Source of the DNA: an uncultured Phocaeicola sp.
GTDB taxonomy: Bacteria; Bacteroidota; Bacteroidia; Bacteroidales; Bacteroidaceae
Direction of reading: 5' to 3'
DNA length: 62,785 nucleotides
Assembly (NCBI GenBank): GCA_944321335.1
Contig: CALUKX010000007.1
Span: 1 to 62,785, forward strand
Under the pieces are notes generated by a model. The model was given only the letters and a program-made list of their open reading frames with translations. It had not been told where the DNA came from and made no database searches. The translations under genes and the position numbers were made by a program. Below are positions 24,273 through 34,227 of this stretch, one piece after another; the first letter of the stretch is position 1; the number at the start of each line of letters is the position of its first letter.

Positions 24273-26120
24273 TTATTGAATAACAATCTTCTTCAAGATA
24301 AAGCCGTCACCTTGCAATACAAGACCATTTTCTGTATTCAGACGATCAATGTCTTCTGCTGTCGGGGTGAATGTAATAGTCTGGTCATCTGGGCTTCCTG
24401 CAAAATCAACCTGACCGATTGACAATGCAGGCCAACCATCTCCTGCTGTATTGAAACAAATACAGCCCCATCCAAGATCAGCTGAAGTAGAAGCAAACGT
24501 AACCACAATGGATTGTCCCAGTTCAAATGTACTCCAATCATATTTGCCCCAGTCAAGAGCTTCAAATCCTTTCCATCCAGAGCCATCGAATGTGCCACTC
24601 CAAATAACCTGTTCAGGGACAATGAAACCTACCTGAGTTAAAGTATAAGATGTTCCAGTGAAGACCAATCCATTATTATTTTGCAACGCCCCAAGCATTT
24701 CAGGAGTCAAAGTAATAACCAGCTGATCAAGACCGGCCAAATCATATGGGTCATCAGTTCCAGGCAAAGCACCCCAACCACCATCAGCGACACGCATCTG
24801 CCACCAAGAAGCACTTTCATCCAATGTGAATTTAATTACCATCTGTGTTCCAGGAGCAACCTGAGACCAGTCGAAAGCACCCCAAGCCAGATCTTGGTTA
24901 CCATTCCATCCCGAACATACCCATGAACCACTCCAGATAACATCAATATTACCTGCATGATACATCGCTATCTTAGGAGTCTTGACACTATAATTTTCAT
25001 GTTGTACTAAAGTCACTTCACCATCTCCCATTCCTTCTGGAACAGTAAATTTAATTTGAGTGGCAGAACCGCTGTATTCATCCGAAGCTAAAGCTAAACC
25101 ACCAGGTAAAATAATATACTGAACCAAATTCAAACGTGAACCGGTAATAGTAACCTCGTCACCTGCATTCAAATTCTCAGCAGGAGTAACAGAACCTGTT
25201 TCAGGCACTTCAACCATCAACGGAGTAAATGGTACTACAACATTCTTAGTTGAATATTGGGCAAAATTAATATCACCCGGTGTTGTCTTTTCAGGAACAA
25301 CACAAGTCAGTTCTGTACCAGCCTCATTTACTTCAACTTTAACAGAATCAACAAACGGGAAGTTCGCACAACCAATCAAGTCCAAATCTTTACCATAAAC
25401 TACAATTTGATCACCTAAAGCCGGACTCTCATTATTGATACGAGAAATTGTAGCCTGTCTTAAAGTAAGATTATTTACTAGTGTTTCCTGAATTTTATTT
25501 GCATTACCATCATAGTAAGTAACTTCGCCACTCACAGCAGCCAATGGTACAGCAACCTGAATTTCGTTACGGGTATTAACCAAGAAATCTTCAGCTAATA
25601 CCTCAACGTCATCAGCAAATGTAACCGACACAATATTCCATACATACTCACCTGTTATAGTAATAATATCACCGGCACGCATATCATTAGAAGATAAGGA
25701 AACATTCTCTATCTTACTTTCTTCACTATACGTAATATTACCAAGTGATACAATTGTATCATTACCCACAACCAAACGAAGTTTTCCTGGGACAACGTTA
25801 TCAGGGACGGTTACAATCAATTTACCGTGCTCATCTAATTTAAAACTAGCTTCTTCATACTCATTTGTTTCTGTAACACGCTGATTTCCTTTTGGGAAAA
25901 GAACCTTATTGACATTCCCTAAATTTGAGCCTAGTACTTCCATACTACCACCACGTGTTACCGGACAAGGACCAAAAGCTTCAAGGGTAACACCATTGAC
26001 GGTAGTACCTGTTTTGATACCAAGATCGTCATCACCGCAAGCTGTCAGACTTAAGCTACCTGCCAACATCAGTGAAAACATCATTATCGTAGAAAATTTA
26101 TGTTTCATATTCATTGTCAT
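24273..26120 (-). CDS. IPT/TIG-domain surface glycan-binding lipoprotein with duplicated Trp-rich C-terminal modules
   Basis: A 615-aa lipoprotein: signal ending SLTAC followed by GDDDLG, a surface-export signal. Residues of about 40-390 are four or so IPT/TIG beta-sandwich repeats (PCPVTRGGSMEVLGSNLGNVNKVLFP, NMRAGDIITITGEYVW, SPALGDQIVVYGKDLD, NLNAGDEVTITGSRLN). Residues 392-500 and 501-615 are two related modules, each opening with IWSG followed by a GW and a DW motif (SGWNGNQDLAWGAFDWS; SGWKGFEALDWGKYDWS). Exposed tryptophans suggest carbohydrate binding. It lies between SusD-linked binding protein and GH5, as expected for a surface glycan-binding protein. No enzyme motif seen. The start could also be Met3 or Met5. 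Confidence 0.85.
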   Translation of the reverse strand: MTMNMKHKFSTIMMFSLMLAGSLSLTACGDDDLGIKTGTTVNGVTLEAFGPCPVTRGGSMEVLGSNLGNVNKVLFPKGNQRVTETNEYEEASFKLDEHGKLIVTVPDNVVPGKLRLVVGNDTIVSLGNITYSEESKIENVSLSSNDMRAGDIITITGEYVWNIVSVTFADDVEVLAEDFLVNTRNEIQVAVPLAAVSGEVTYYDGNANKIQETLVNNLTLRQATISRINNESPALGDQIVVYGKDLDLIGCANFPFVDSVKVEVNEAGTELTCVVPEKTTPGDINFAQYSTKNVVVPFTPLMVEVPETGSVTPAENLNAGDEVTITGSRLNLVQYIILPGGLALASDEYSGSATQIKFTVPEGMGDGEVTLVQHENYSVKTPKIAMYHAGNIDVIWSGSWVCSGWNGNQDLAWGAFDWSQVAPGTQMVIKFTLDESASWWQMRVADGGWGALPGTDDPYDLAGLDQLVITLTPEMLGALQNNNGLVFTGTSYTLTQVGFIVPEQVIWSGTFDGSGWKGFEALDWGKYDWSTFELGQSIVVTFASTSADLGWGCICFNTAGDGWPALSIGQVDFAGSPDDQTITFTPTAEDIDRLNTENGLVLQGDGFILKKIVIQ

Positions 26121-26144
26121 TTAATATTATTGTTAATGACTTAA

Positions 26145-27521
26145 TTATTTATAAGGGACAACACGTACATTATCGATTTTCAAAATAGGCTTACATGGCG
26201 TTCCTGTAACACCACCACTGTACAGCATCATAGTAAAACCAGTGAAATGATTTTCGTCCAATCCCTTACCAGCAGAAGAACCATCCAAATAATAGATAAA
26301 GCTAGATTCAAGTGGTACAGTTACTGTCATCCATTCATCACCAGTATCGAATTTCTTATCATCAGCTGTTGTCCATGGACGGTATAGTGCACGGCCATAT
26401 TTTTCACCAACATAAGCATACCCATTATTAATCGCATCATCAGAAGAATCACGCCACCATAGGTTATTCTGCGTCTGAACTGTAACCTGTCTATCAGAAG
26501 AAAAGAGGAGCTGTAAAGCACCTGCACTCCAAGGAGAACTTGATGGAACATACAATTCAAATTTCAATGCCATATTTTTCCAATCAGCAACATTAAACAA
26601 TGTACTTAAACGGATTGCAGCACCTTCGCCTTCAAATTTTTCAGGTACATCCCAAGAACCAGGCCAATAATCAAACTCAAAGAGATCCTGCGGCCATAAA
26701 GCAGTAGCTGATTCTTCAATCTCAGTACTACCGTCACCAAACTGCAAGTATGGACCTGAAATTGAATATTCATCATTATAAATATGTCCTTTACCCCATC
26801 CATTAGCTGCTAAATTAGTTCCCGGTACACTAGTATCACCCCAGTTATCGAACAACATGTTACGGCTTTCCTTATAATGGAATTTAGATACGCTTGTTCC
26901 ATAACGAGTAGTAACAACAATTTCACCTTCCGGTACATTTTCCGGCATAGTAAAATAAATGTTATACTGGTCATTCTTCTCAATTTCGATTGGCACACCT
27001 GCAATTGTCAAAGACAAAGGTACTTGCTCATTATCAACGAAATAGTCACCAATAACGACTCCAGTTTTACCTGCTTCCAGATATTCATTGTTCATTGTCT
27101 GAATGCTTGGAGCCGGAACCAATGTTTTGAAAGGATATTCCACTTTCTCGTCATGTGCAGTCACCATATACATTTTATCTGTAACATCTTGAGGAATAGT
27201 ACCCGGTACAGTTACAAGCAAAGTACGATCTGTTATATAACTAGTATTCAAAACCGCTTTTCGGTCATTGAAATAAATCTCTTTGATACTTGTCAAATTA
27301 TGTCCTACCAAACAGATGTCTGTAGACAGATATGCACCTGTAATAAGTGAATCTGCACTCTCTGCATCTACCAAACGTACATAATTAATTGTCGGCACAC
27401 CATCGGTCAATTCAAACTTATCCGGTTGATCTTCACAAGAGACCATCGGCAAGACCATTGTTGCAGAAATGACTGGAAGCACCAACCATTTTGATATATT
27501 ATTCAATATTTTCATATTCAT
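26145..27521 (-). CDS. Surface glycan-binding lipoprotein (SGBP-B type, IPT plus C-terminal binding domain)
   Basis: A 458-aa lipoprotein with signal ending PMVSC and then EDQPDKFE. IPT-like domains occupy about residues 30-215 (VDAESADSLITGAYLSTDICLVGHNLTSIKEIYFNDRKA; NNEYLEAGKTGVVIGDYF). The C-terminal half (YLQFGDGSTEIEE...LKIDNVRVVPYK) resembles the glycan-binding domain of SGBP-B proteins known from the xyloglucan locus. It probably captures mannan at the cell surface, next to SusD. The gene starts 13 bp after the SusD stop. I chose ATG 27521; the frame continues upstream into susD, which is unlikely to be translated. The next gene in the operon is the second binding protein. Confidence 0.83.
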   Translation of the reverse strand: MNMKILNNISKWLVLPVISATMVLPMVSCEDQPDKFELTDGVPTINYVRLVDAESADSLITGAYLSTDICLVGHNLTSIKEIYFNDRKAVLNTSYITDRTLLVTVPGTIPQDVTDKMYMVTAHDEKVEYPFKTLVPAPSIQTMNNEYLEAGKTGVVIGDYFVDNEQVPLSLTIAGVPIEIEKNDQYNIYFTMPENVPEGEIVVTTRYGTSVSKFHYKESRNMLFDNWGDTSVPGTNLAANGWGKGHIYNDEYSISGPYLQFGDGSTEIEESATALWPQDLFEFDYWPGSWDVPEKFEGEGAAIRLSTLFNVADWKNMALKFELYVPSSSPWSAGALQLLFSSDRQVTVQTQNNLWWRDSSDDAINNGYAYVGEKYGRALYRPWTTADDKKFDTGDEWMTVTVPLESSFIYYLDGSSAGKGLDENHFTGFTMMLYSGGVTGTPCKPILKIDNVRVVPYK

Positions 27522-27534
27522 TCTAATCGTAAGA

Positions 27535-29292
27535 TTAATAACTAAAAGTAGCACGAACATCCACATGAATAGCCGGTTCGCTAAGATGAGAATTGAATAC
27601 CAAATCTTCCTGTGGGAAAGGTATAGTAAAGCTTGAAGCTGTTACATTAGGAGCTGCTGTTTCTGTATCATACATACATTTTGAAGCATCTACAGACCAG
27701 TTACCACTTTTTGCATAAGCCTCATAAATATCGCCAAGTCCCCACCATGGGTTACGCTTCTGAGCTCTAATTTCAGAAATAGCTCTATCAACATTGTAAT
27801 ATGAAAGGCGAACAAAATCATACCAACGATCACCTTCACAAGCCAATTCCAAACGACGTTCTTTCCAAACATCATCAAAGGTAAGTGTTGACAAAGGATC
27901 TGTCCAATATGACTTAACAGAACGAGCACGTACTTGACCGAAAATTTCCAAGGCATCCGGATTTGTTGTAGTTCCGCCATCAAGCAACACTTGTGCTTCA
28001 ACGAAAACCAAATATACGTCAGCCAAGCGAAGAATCGGTGTACACAGAGAACTTGCCATATTCAATGCAGCAACACCTGTAGCTTTCAGATGATCATTTG
28101 CATTACCATAAAGATGTTTAACTTCATTTGCTCCCGTTGGAGATTGCAACTCTCCCGGACCTCCTTTACCATAAGGATCAGCGCCAGTATAACCTTCAGG
28201 ATTAATATTATAGATAAATTTCAGATAGTCAAAGCCACCTTTATCCTGCCAGAAATACTCATACACGTCACCGGCCATCATCATTGTAGCCTTACGACGA
28301 TCATCTTTATCAGAACGTTGAGAAGGATTATCAGTTGGTTTAACGCCAAAAGCTTCCTGCAAATCAATAGAAGGGCCATTGTAACCACCCCAGCAATCAC
28401 CAAACTCATCAAAACCTACCATAGCCAAGTCACTTTGCAAGGTATTCTGTCGAGTCCAGTTTTCACCATCAGCAGTCCAACGCCAAGCTATCATATTTTC
28501 AGGACAATTATTATTAGCCAATCTGAAGATATCTGCATAATTTCCCATTAACTGACGGCCTGAATCTTTAATAACCATCTCTGCGTAATCTTTTGCTTTT
28601 TGCAAATCATCACGATTTAAGGAACCACTTAAACCTGCTTTAGTCAAATAGACTTTAGCCATAAGTCCTCTGGCACAATATTTATCCAAACGACCTTCCG
28701 AGCAAGTCTCAGGTAACAATCTCTCAGCTTCCTCTAATGTCATAAGAATATAATCATATACATCAGCGCGCTCAACTTTATATTGATCATTATAAGTACC
28801 AGATTCAATAGTCGCTCCAAGATCATGGATAATAGGAACTTCACCAAAAGTACGCACTAAGTAAAAATAAGCCATCGCCTTCCACAACAAGCATTCTCCC
28901 ATTGTTTGGGCTTTAACTGCGTCACTAGGACCTGAAGAATTCTTGATATTGTTATACACTGTAGATGCATGTCCATTAACAGCCCACAAAGAATAAGACA
29001 TGTTTCGGAGGTCTTCATCAGTAGAATTAACTGTAAAAGTCAAGTAAGGAGATGAACCCCAATAATAATTACCCGACAATACCTCTCCAACTTTAAAAAA
29101 ACCACGCTGGAAATCATACCACGGAGAATTGTAGAGGTAATTTACACCTGCAATACACTGAGCATCGGTTTTATAATAATTTGCAACCGTTGGACTATCT
29201 TCAGTAGGACGATCTAGAAAATCATCGCATGATACCATGCTTAAACCTACCAGAAGAGCAGTCACACCATATTTAATATTTCCAATTTTCAT
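27535..29292 (-). CDS. SusD/RagB-family outer-membrane lipoprotein (mannan locus)
   Basis: A 585-aa lipoprotein (LSMVSC, then DDFLDRPTEDS) that forms the lid and glycan-binding partner of the SusC transporter upstream. Recognisable parts are AQTMGECLLWKAMAYFYLVRTFGEVPII (N-terminal TPR region), LDKYCARGLMAKVYLTKAG, LADVYLVFVEAQVLLDGG and WKERRLELACEGDRWYDFVRLSYYN. It follows SusC by about 20 bp and precedes two surface glycan-binding proteins and two mannan-type glycanases, so beta-mannan oligosaccharides are the probable ligand. I chose ATG 29292, because the frame upstream begins with a TTG. Confidence 0.94.
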   Translation of the reverse strand: MKIGNIKYGVTALLVGLSMVSCDDFLDRPTEDSPTVANYYKTDAQCIAGVNYLYNSPWYDFQRGFFKVGEVLSGNYYWGSSPYLTFTVNSTDEDLRNMSYSLWAVNGHASTVYNNIKNSSGPSDAVKAQTMGECLLWKAMAYFYLVRTFGEVPIIHDLGATIESGTYNDQYKVERADVYDYILMTLEEAERLLPETCSEGRLDKYCARGLMAKVYLTKAGLSGSLNRDDLQKAKDYAEMVIKDSGRQLMGNYADIFRLANNNCPENMIAWRWTADGENWTRQNTLQSDLAMVGFDEFGDCWGGYNGPSIDLQEAFGVKPTDNPSQRSDKDDRRKATMMMAGDVYEYFWQDKGGFDYLKFIYNINPEGYTGADPYGKGGPGELQSPTGANEVKHLYGNANDHLKATGVAALNMASSLCTPILRLADVYLVFVEAQVLLDGGTTTNPDALEIFGQVRARSVKSYWTDPLSTLTFDDVWKERRLELACEGDRWYDFVRLSYYNVDRAISEIRAQKRNPWWGLGDIYEAYAKSGNWSVDASKCMYDTETAAPNVTASSFTIPFPQEDLVFNSHLSEPAIHVDVRATFSY

Positions 29293-29313
29293 TTCGAAAT
29301 CCAATTTAAGGTT

Positions 29314-32300
29314 TTAGAATGTTACATTTAATCCAAATGAATAAGTAGTAGGTGACGGATAACGTCCATTATCCAAACCAAATACATATCCGTACATATC
29401 AGTAGTACTTGCACCGATTTCAGGATCATAACCAGAGTAATCTGTAATAGTAACCAAATTCTGAATATTTGCAGAAATTCGTAAATTGGTTAAACCCAAT
29501 TTGCTTGTAATCTTTTTCGGGAATGTATATCCTATAGAAATATTTTTCAGACGAATATATGAACCATCTTCAATATAACGATCACTGATACGGTCATTAT
29601 CATTCGGGTCATTCAATGCAGCTCTTGGTGTTTTGGTATTCGGATTTAGAACTTTAATATTTGTTATATCATCATACCAATTACCTGTATAAGATTTAGC
29701 AGGATCGATCATACCTAATTGAGCACGGTCATTAATAGAATTTGACTGATTAGACCATACACTCTTCATACTGGTAAGATTGATAGCAGTATAGTTCATA
29801 ACTTTATTACCATAACTACCATTAATCAACAAAGACAAATCAAAGTCCTTATAATGGAAGGTGTTTGTCCAACCAAAAGTAAATTTAGGCAATGGAGAAC
29901 CTATATTAGTCTTATCATCCTCGGTAATCTTACCATCACCATTGATATCTTTAAATTTCAGGTCTCCGACCCAAACAGTATTCAGTTTATTATAATCTGC
30001 AGGATTCGTGCTGATAGTGCCATCAGGATTCAATGGAGCTTTGTCACTTATCGGAGAATTAATAATATCATTAAAATCTTTATATACACCTTCTACTACA
30101 TAGCCATAAAAGTTGTAAAGGCTTTCACCAACGGTTGACATAGACACTACATCCGACCATTGACCGTATCCGATGATAGCCGCATTAGACGTACCTTGCA
30201 ACGCAATCAGCTTATTACGGTTAACCGAGAATTGGATTTCACTTTCCCAATCGAAATTCTTCGTCATGATAGGACGTGTATTAAGGGTAATTTCCACACC
30301 CTGGTTACGTAACTGTCCGTAGTTACCTTTTGGAGCAGCAAGTGCTGAAGAGCCATTACCCTGAGTTCCCATGTAAGAAGGTAACTGCATAGTCATCAAC
30401 ATATCCTTGGATTCCTTTCGATACCAGTCCAAAGTCAAATTAATGCGATTATGGAAGAAGCTTAAATCAAGACCAATATTCCATTGCTCCTGACTTTCCC
30501 ATTTAACAGCTTCATTAGCAATATTAGAAGGACGGTAACTTAAACCTAATCCAGTCGGCATACGACTCATTGTAGCCAACCAACTTGAACCTCCAATATT
30601 TGAGTTACCAGTCTGTCCCCAACCAACACGAATCTTACCATTACTGAGCCATGTCAAATCTTTGAAGAAAGATTCATTAGTAAAACGCCAGCTACCAGCT
30701 AAAGAATGGAAACCAGCCCAACGGTTCTTTGGTCCGAAATTCGAAGAACCATCATAACGATAAGTATATGTCAAATAATAACGGTTATCATAGTTATATG
30801 TTTCACGAGTAAAGAAAGAAGCCATAGAACTACTTCCGAAACCTACGTTTATAGAAGGGGTACCTTGACCTAATGCCGGGTTGTTGATATCATTTGAAGG
30901 CAGATTAGTATTAGTGGTACTATTAAAGTCATATGTTGATTCCCAACATTCCTGACCAACCATAGCAGTAAAATGATGTCTATCAATATTTCCGGTATAA
31001 GTAATATAGTTCTTCAATTGCCAGAACTTACTTGAGTTCTTCTGGATAGAGCTTGTGTTACTATCTCTTGTCCAGTTACCCAAATCAACTGTCGGCATAA
31101 AACGAGAACCTTTTGAAGCAGATATATCATATCCAATTTCAGCACGCCATGTCAAATTCTTAATCGGTGTAATTTCAGCATAAATATTACCTGTCAACTT
31201 TTGTCTTGTCAGCTGAATTTGATTCAACATAGCCATAGCCACAGGGTTAGGCGATGTCCAACCTTCACGAACCTCTGAAGAATAATTGCCATATACATCA
31301 TAAATTGGAATATCCGGCAATGTAGTTAAAGAATAATTGATAATACCTTCACTAGAATCAGCCAGTTTAAGATCTTCATTAGTATTAGTATATGTAGCAG
31401 AGAAACCAAGTTTCAACCATTTCTTCAACTGGGCATCCACATTTGCACGAACACTAAAACGTTCAAATTCCGAACCAATAATAGTACCTTCCTGATTCAT
31501 ATATCCACCAGAGATGTAATACATTACTTTATCTGTACCACCCTGCGCGCTAATCTGATGTTGATGCTGTAAAGCTGTTTGGAATACAGCATCCTGCCAA
31601 TTTGTACCTTTACCCAGCAAACCAGGATCACTATAATGAACATCAGCATTCTGTTTGCTGATCATGCCATTATTAACAAAGTCCTGATAGTACTCAGCAT
31701 ATTCACGCAAATTCATAATATCCAAACGCTTAGCTTGGCGATTTATAGCAAACATTCCATCATAAGAGAATTTAGCTTCACCCGCCTTACCACGTTTGGT
31801 TGTAATCAAAACGACACCATTTGCACCTTGTGCACCGTAGATAGCAGTTGCAGAGGCATCCTTCAAGATTTCCATAGAAACGATATCCGACGGGTTTATT
31901 GTTGACAACGGAGAAATGGTAGAAACGGAACCGTTACCCAAGGCATCGCCCAAACCATAAGAACTACCACTCTGTCCTCCGCTCTGTACAATGACACCAT
32001 CGATTACATACAACGGTTCAGCATTGGCATTGATGGTTGCTTGACCACGGACACGGATTGAAGAAGAAGAACCCGGAGCACCGGAAGTGGCTACTGCAGT
32101 AACACCGGCTGCACGACCTTGAAGTGATTGGTCCAAGTTGGTAATGATAGAACCTTTCAGTTTATCTTCTCCCATTGAAACGGAAGCTCCCGAAAGGTCA
32201 CTCTTCTTCATTGTACCATAACCAACAACAACGACTTCATCCAAAGTCTCGGAATCTTCTTTCAAAGTTACTTGGAAATTTGTTTTTCCGGCAACCTTGA

Positions 32301-32595
32301 TTTCTTGAGTCACATAACCAATAAAGGAAATAACAAGAGTAGCATTGGAATTGACTTTGATAGAAAAGTTACCATCAAGGTCGGTAATCATACCGTTTGT
32401 CGTACCTTTTTCAAGGACATTGGCACCGATGACCGGCATACCAGTTTGGTCGACAACAGTACCAGAAACAGTTTTAGTCTGCTGAGTTGCATAATTTGTA
32501 GAACCTGCTGCCACGACAGATTGCGGAACACCTGTCAACAAGCCCGACAAACATACCCCCATGATTAATGCAGTTTTTCTAGCATGTTTATTCAT
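29314..32595 (-). CDS. SusC/RagA-type TonB-dependent transporter (mannan locus)
   Basis: The 1093-aa outer-membrane transporter has the full SusC layout. A signal peptide (about residues 1-30) is followed by a carboxypeptidase-regulatory-like domain (42-117, KTVSGTVVDQTGMPVIGANV), a TonB-box-like DEVVVVGYG (119-127), a plug domain (LQGRAAGVTAVATSG, ILKDASATAIYGAQGANGVVLITTKRG) and a beta-barrel ending in TTYSFGLNVTF. There is no STN domain, in agreement with the absence of a sigma/anti-sigma pair nearby. It should import mannan oligosaccharides with the SusD encoded downstream. It is the first gene of the surface operon. The upstream 690 bp contain only one perfect -7 box, far from the start. 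Confidence 0.95.
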   Translation of the reverse strand: MNKHARKTALIMGVCLSGLLTGVPQSVVAAGSTNYATQQTKTVSGTVVDQTGMPVIGANVLEKGTTNGMITDLDGNFSIKVNSNATLVISFIGYVTQEIKVAGKTNFQVTLKEDSETLDEVVVVGYGTMKKSDLSGASVSMGEDKLKGSIITNLDQSLQGRAAGVTAVATSGAPGSSSSIRVRGQATINANAEPLYVIDGVIVQSGGQSGSSYGLGDALGNGSVSTISPLSTINPSDIVSMEILKDASATAIYGAQGANGVVLITTKRGKAGEAKFSYDGMFAINRQAKRLDIMNLREYAEYYQDFVNNGMISKQNADVHYSDPGLLGKGTNWQDAVFQTALQHQHQISAQGGTDKVMYYISGGYMNQEGTIIGSEFERFSVRANVDAQLKKWLKLGFSATYTNTNEDLKLADSSEGIINYSLTTLPDIPIYDVYGNYSSEVREGWTSPNPVAMAMLNQIQLTRQKLTGNIYAEITPIKNLTWRAEIGYDISASKGSRFMPTVDLGNWTRDSNTSSIQKNSSKFWQLKNYITYTGNIDRHHFTAMVGQECWESTYDFNSTTNTNLPSNDINNPALGQGTPSINVGFGSSSMASFFTRETYNYDNRYYLTYTYRYDGSSNFGPKNRWAGFHSLAGSWRFTNESFFKDLTWLSNGKIRVGWGQTGNSNIGGSSWLATMSRMPTGLGLSYRPSNIANEAVKWESQEQWNIGLDLSFFHNRINLTLDWYRKESKDMLMTMQLPSYMGTQGNGSSALAAPKGNYGQLRNQGVEITLNTRPIMTKNFDWESEIQFSVNRNKLIALQGTSNAAIIGYGQWSDVVSMSTVGESLYNFYGYVVEGVYKDFNDIINSPISDKAPLNPDGTISTNPADYNKLNTVWVGDLKFKDINGDGKITEDDKTNIGSPLPKFTFGWTNTFHYKDFDLSLLINGSYGNKVMNYTAINLTSMKSVWSNQSNSINDRAQLGMIDPAKSYTGNWYDDITNIKVLNPNTKTPRAALNDPNDNDRISDRYIEDGSYIRLKNISIGYTFPKKITSKLGLTNLRISANIQNLVTITDYSGYDPEIGASTTDMYGYVFGLDNGRYPSPTTYSFGLNVTF

Positions 32596-33112
32596 AACAG
32601 TTAATTTAATGAATTAATAATATTTAAGGTCACTTTTATTTGTCGAATTTCACAGTGAAAAAAGGATTAAAAAAACACCGCCATAACGAATCTATATTTT
32701 CTTCTTTCTTAAAAAACACATAAGCACATAGTTTAAAATGGTACAATTTTATCTTATAAATTCACTCATTCTTTTCAATTTGCACAAATCACTCCCAAAG
32801 CACCAGGAAGAGCCTTAAGAACTCAGCCTACATGGTCAAAGCAATTGTTAAAATAAATTATTTCCAATGCCTACCTTACACAATTGTAGAAACAAACATC
32901 GAAATATGCAAATAAACTTTAATAAAAGTTATCTATTTCTATTCTATAACACAGTTTTTTAATTGTTCTTTTACGTGAAAACCTGCAATGTCTTTGCAAA
33001 CGATACCTATCTTCCTAAAACTATGGCTTAAAAGAATTAAGTGTTTTCCGATTTAAGCATCAACAAAATTTTACAGGATGTTCATCATAGCATAACATTT
33101 CAAAAAACTACA

Positions 33113-33120
33113 CAAAAATA
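33113..33120 (-). promoter_or_regulatory. Possible distal -7 box for the mannan susC operon
   Basis: CAAAAATA reads TATTTTTG on the minus strand. It is the only exact TAnnTTTG match in the 690-bp gap. It is 518 nt from the start codon, so assignment is tentative. Confidence 0.25.
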
Positions 33121-33223
33121 GTTTAAGTGAACACAACCGACAAATACAATCTTATCCCATTCCAATACTTTACCCACTTTTCGTGTTAAAATCACAATGT
33201 TGTCCACCATTCACTCCATAAAA

Positions 33224-33251
33224 AAGGGACATGCAATCCTGCACGTCCCTT
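33224..33251 (-). terminator. Terminator after the AraC regulator gene
   Basis: On the minus strand AAGGGACGTGCA pairs with TGCATGTCCCTT (12 bp, one G-T pair) around a 4-nt loop, followed by TTTTATGG. Confidence 0.85.
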
Positions 33252-33285
33252 ACCCTATTATTATGAAATTCGCTTTCAAACATCA

Positions 33286-34176
33286 TCAGATTACAATTCG
33301 TTTCTTTCGATAGTTTTCCCTGAACTCCTTGGGAGAACAGCCTTTCTTCTTCTTGAAAATCCGATTGAAATTCGAGAGATTATTGAAGCCACATGCATAA
33401 CATATTTCAGCAATGGCCATTGTCGAATCTACAAGCAAACGGGTTGAGTGTCCCAAACGGATGTCAATGATATAATCCGAAAGGCTCTTCCCTGTCCGTA
33501 ATTTGAAAAAACGGCTGAAAGAAACATCCGTCATCCCTACCATATTGGCGAGATGTCCTAATCGAATTTCTTCCTGATAATGCTGGCTGATGTATTCCTG
33601 AACTTTTTGTACCCTACGGCTATCCGATTGCACTTCAATCTTTGCAAAGGAAGAACTGGACAAGGTCCGTGCCTCATTGGTAAATAACGACAATTCATAA
33701 AGAATGGTAAGAAACTTATTTACCACATAAAAGCCTTTTGCCTCCGACAAGCCGTCGAGCAACCCATAGACTTTCATGATAGCCTTCAAAGGAAAACACA
33801 ACCCGTTCCTCGCCTTTTCAAACATTTTCCGGACCTCATCAAACTGATTGGTTTCCAACATCCCTTTCAAGAAATTGGAAGAGAACTGAATCGTAATTTC
33901 CCGTATATCCTCCGAATTACAGGTTCCCTGCTCCCAAACATGTTCCAAATCAGGACTCGTTATCAAGACCAGATCATAATCCTTTATAGACTCCACCGAA
34001 TCACCGACAATCCGTTGAACTCCGGGAGCATTTTCAACAAAGTTCAGTTCAAATTCTTTGTGACAATGCATCGGATAAGTGAACTCTGTTTTATGGCGGT
34101 CGGCTATATAAAAGCAATCCTTCTCCGACAAAGGAGTTATCTCACGTATAATATGCCCATCAGCGTTCTTACTCAT
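33286..34176 (-). CDS. AraC-family transcriptional regulator of the mannan locus
   Basis: The 296-aa protein has an N-terminal cupin-like sensing domain (about residues 20-110; MHCHKEFELNFVENAPG is a typical cupin strand) and a C-terminal AraC double helix-turn-helix (about 190-290: VQEYISQHYQEEIRLGHLANMVGMTDVSFSRFFKLRTGKSLSDYI and AIAEICYACGFNNLSNFNRIFKKKKGCSPKEFR). It probably senses a mannan-derived sugar and controls the flanking operons, because it sits between the surface operon and the divergent GH36 gene and no HTCS or sigma/anti-sigma regulator is present. A -7 box lies 21-28 nt upstream. The sugar ligand cannot be deduced. Confidence 0.9.
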   Translation of the reverse strand: MSKNADGHIIREITPLSEKDCFYIADRHKTEFTYPMHCHKEFELNFVENAPGVQRIVGDSVESIKDYDLVLITSPDLEHVWEQGTCNSEDIREITIQFSSNFLKGMLETNQFDEVRKMFEKARNGLCFPLKAIMKVYGLLDGLSEAKGFYVVNKFLTILYELSLFTNEARTLSSSSFAKIEVQSDSRRVQKVQEYISQHYQEEIRLGHLANMVGMTDVSFSRFFKLRTGKSLSDYIIDIRLGHSTRLLVDSTMAIAEICYACGFNNLSNFNRIFKKKKGCSPKEFRENYRKKRIVI

Positions 34177-34196
34177 ATATCATTTATTAGTTTTTA

Positions 34197-34204
34197 CAAA
34201 TATA
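34197..34204 (-). promoter_or_regulatory. -7 box for the AraC regulator gene
   Basis: CAAATATA reads TATATTTG on the minus strand, 21 nt upstream of the start codon at 34176. No exact TTTG at -33. Confidence 0.5.
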
Positions 34205-34227
34205 TTAAAAAGGTAATAAATAAAAAG

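Larger units (their letters stand above)
32596..33285. other. Intergenic region between the mannan susC and the AraC regulator gene
   Basis: This 690-bp, AT-rich gap has no plausible gene. It holds the regulator's terminator (33224-33251). The only perfect minus-strand TAnnTTTG box is TATTTTTG at 33113-33120, which would give susC a leader of about 510 nt. TTTATTTG at 32909-32916 is a weaker candidate. The susC promoter is therefore not settled. Confidence 0.6.
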
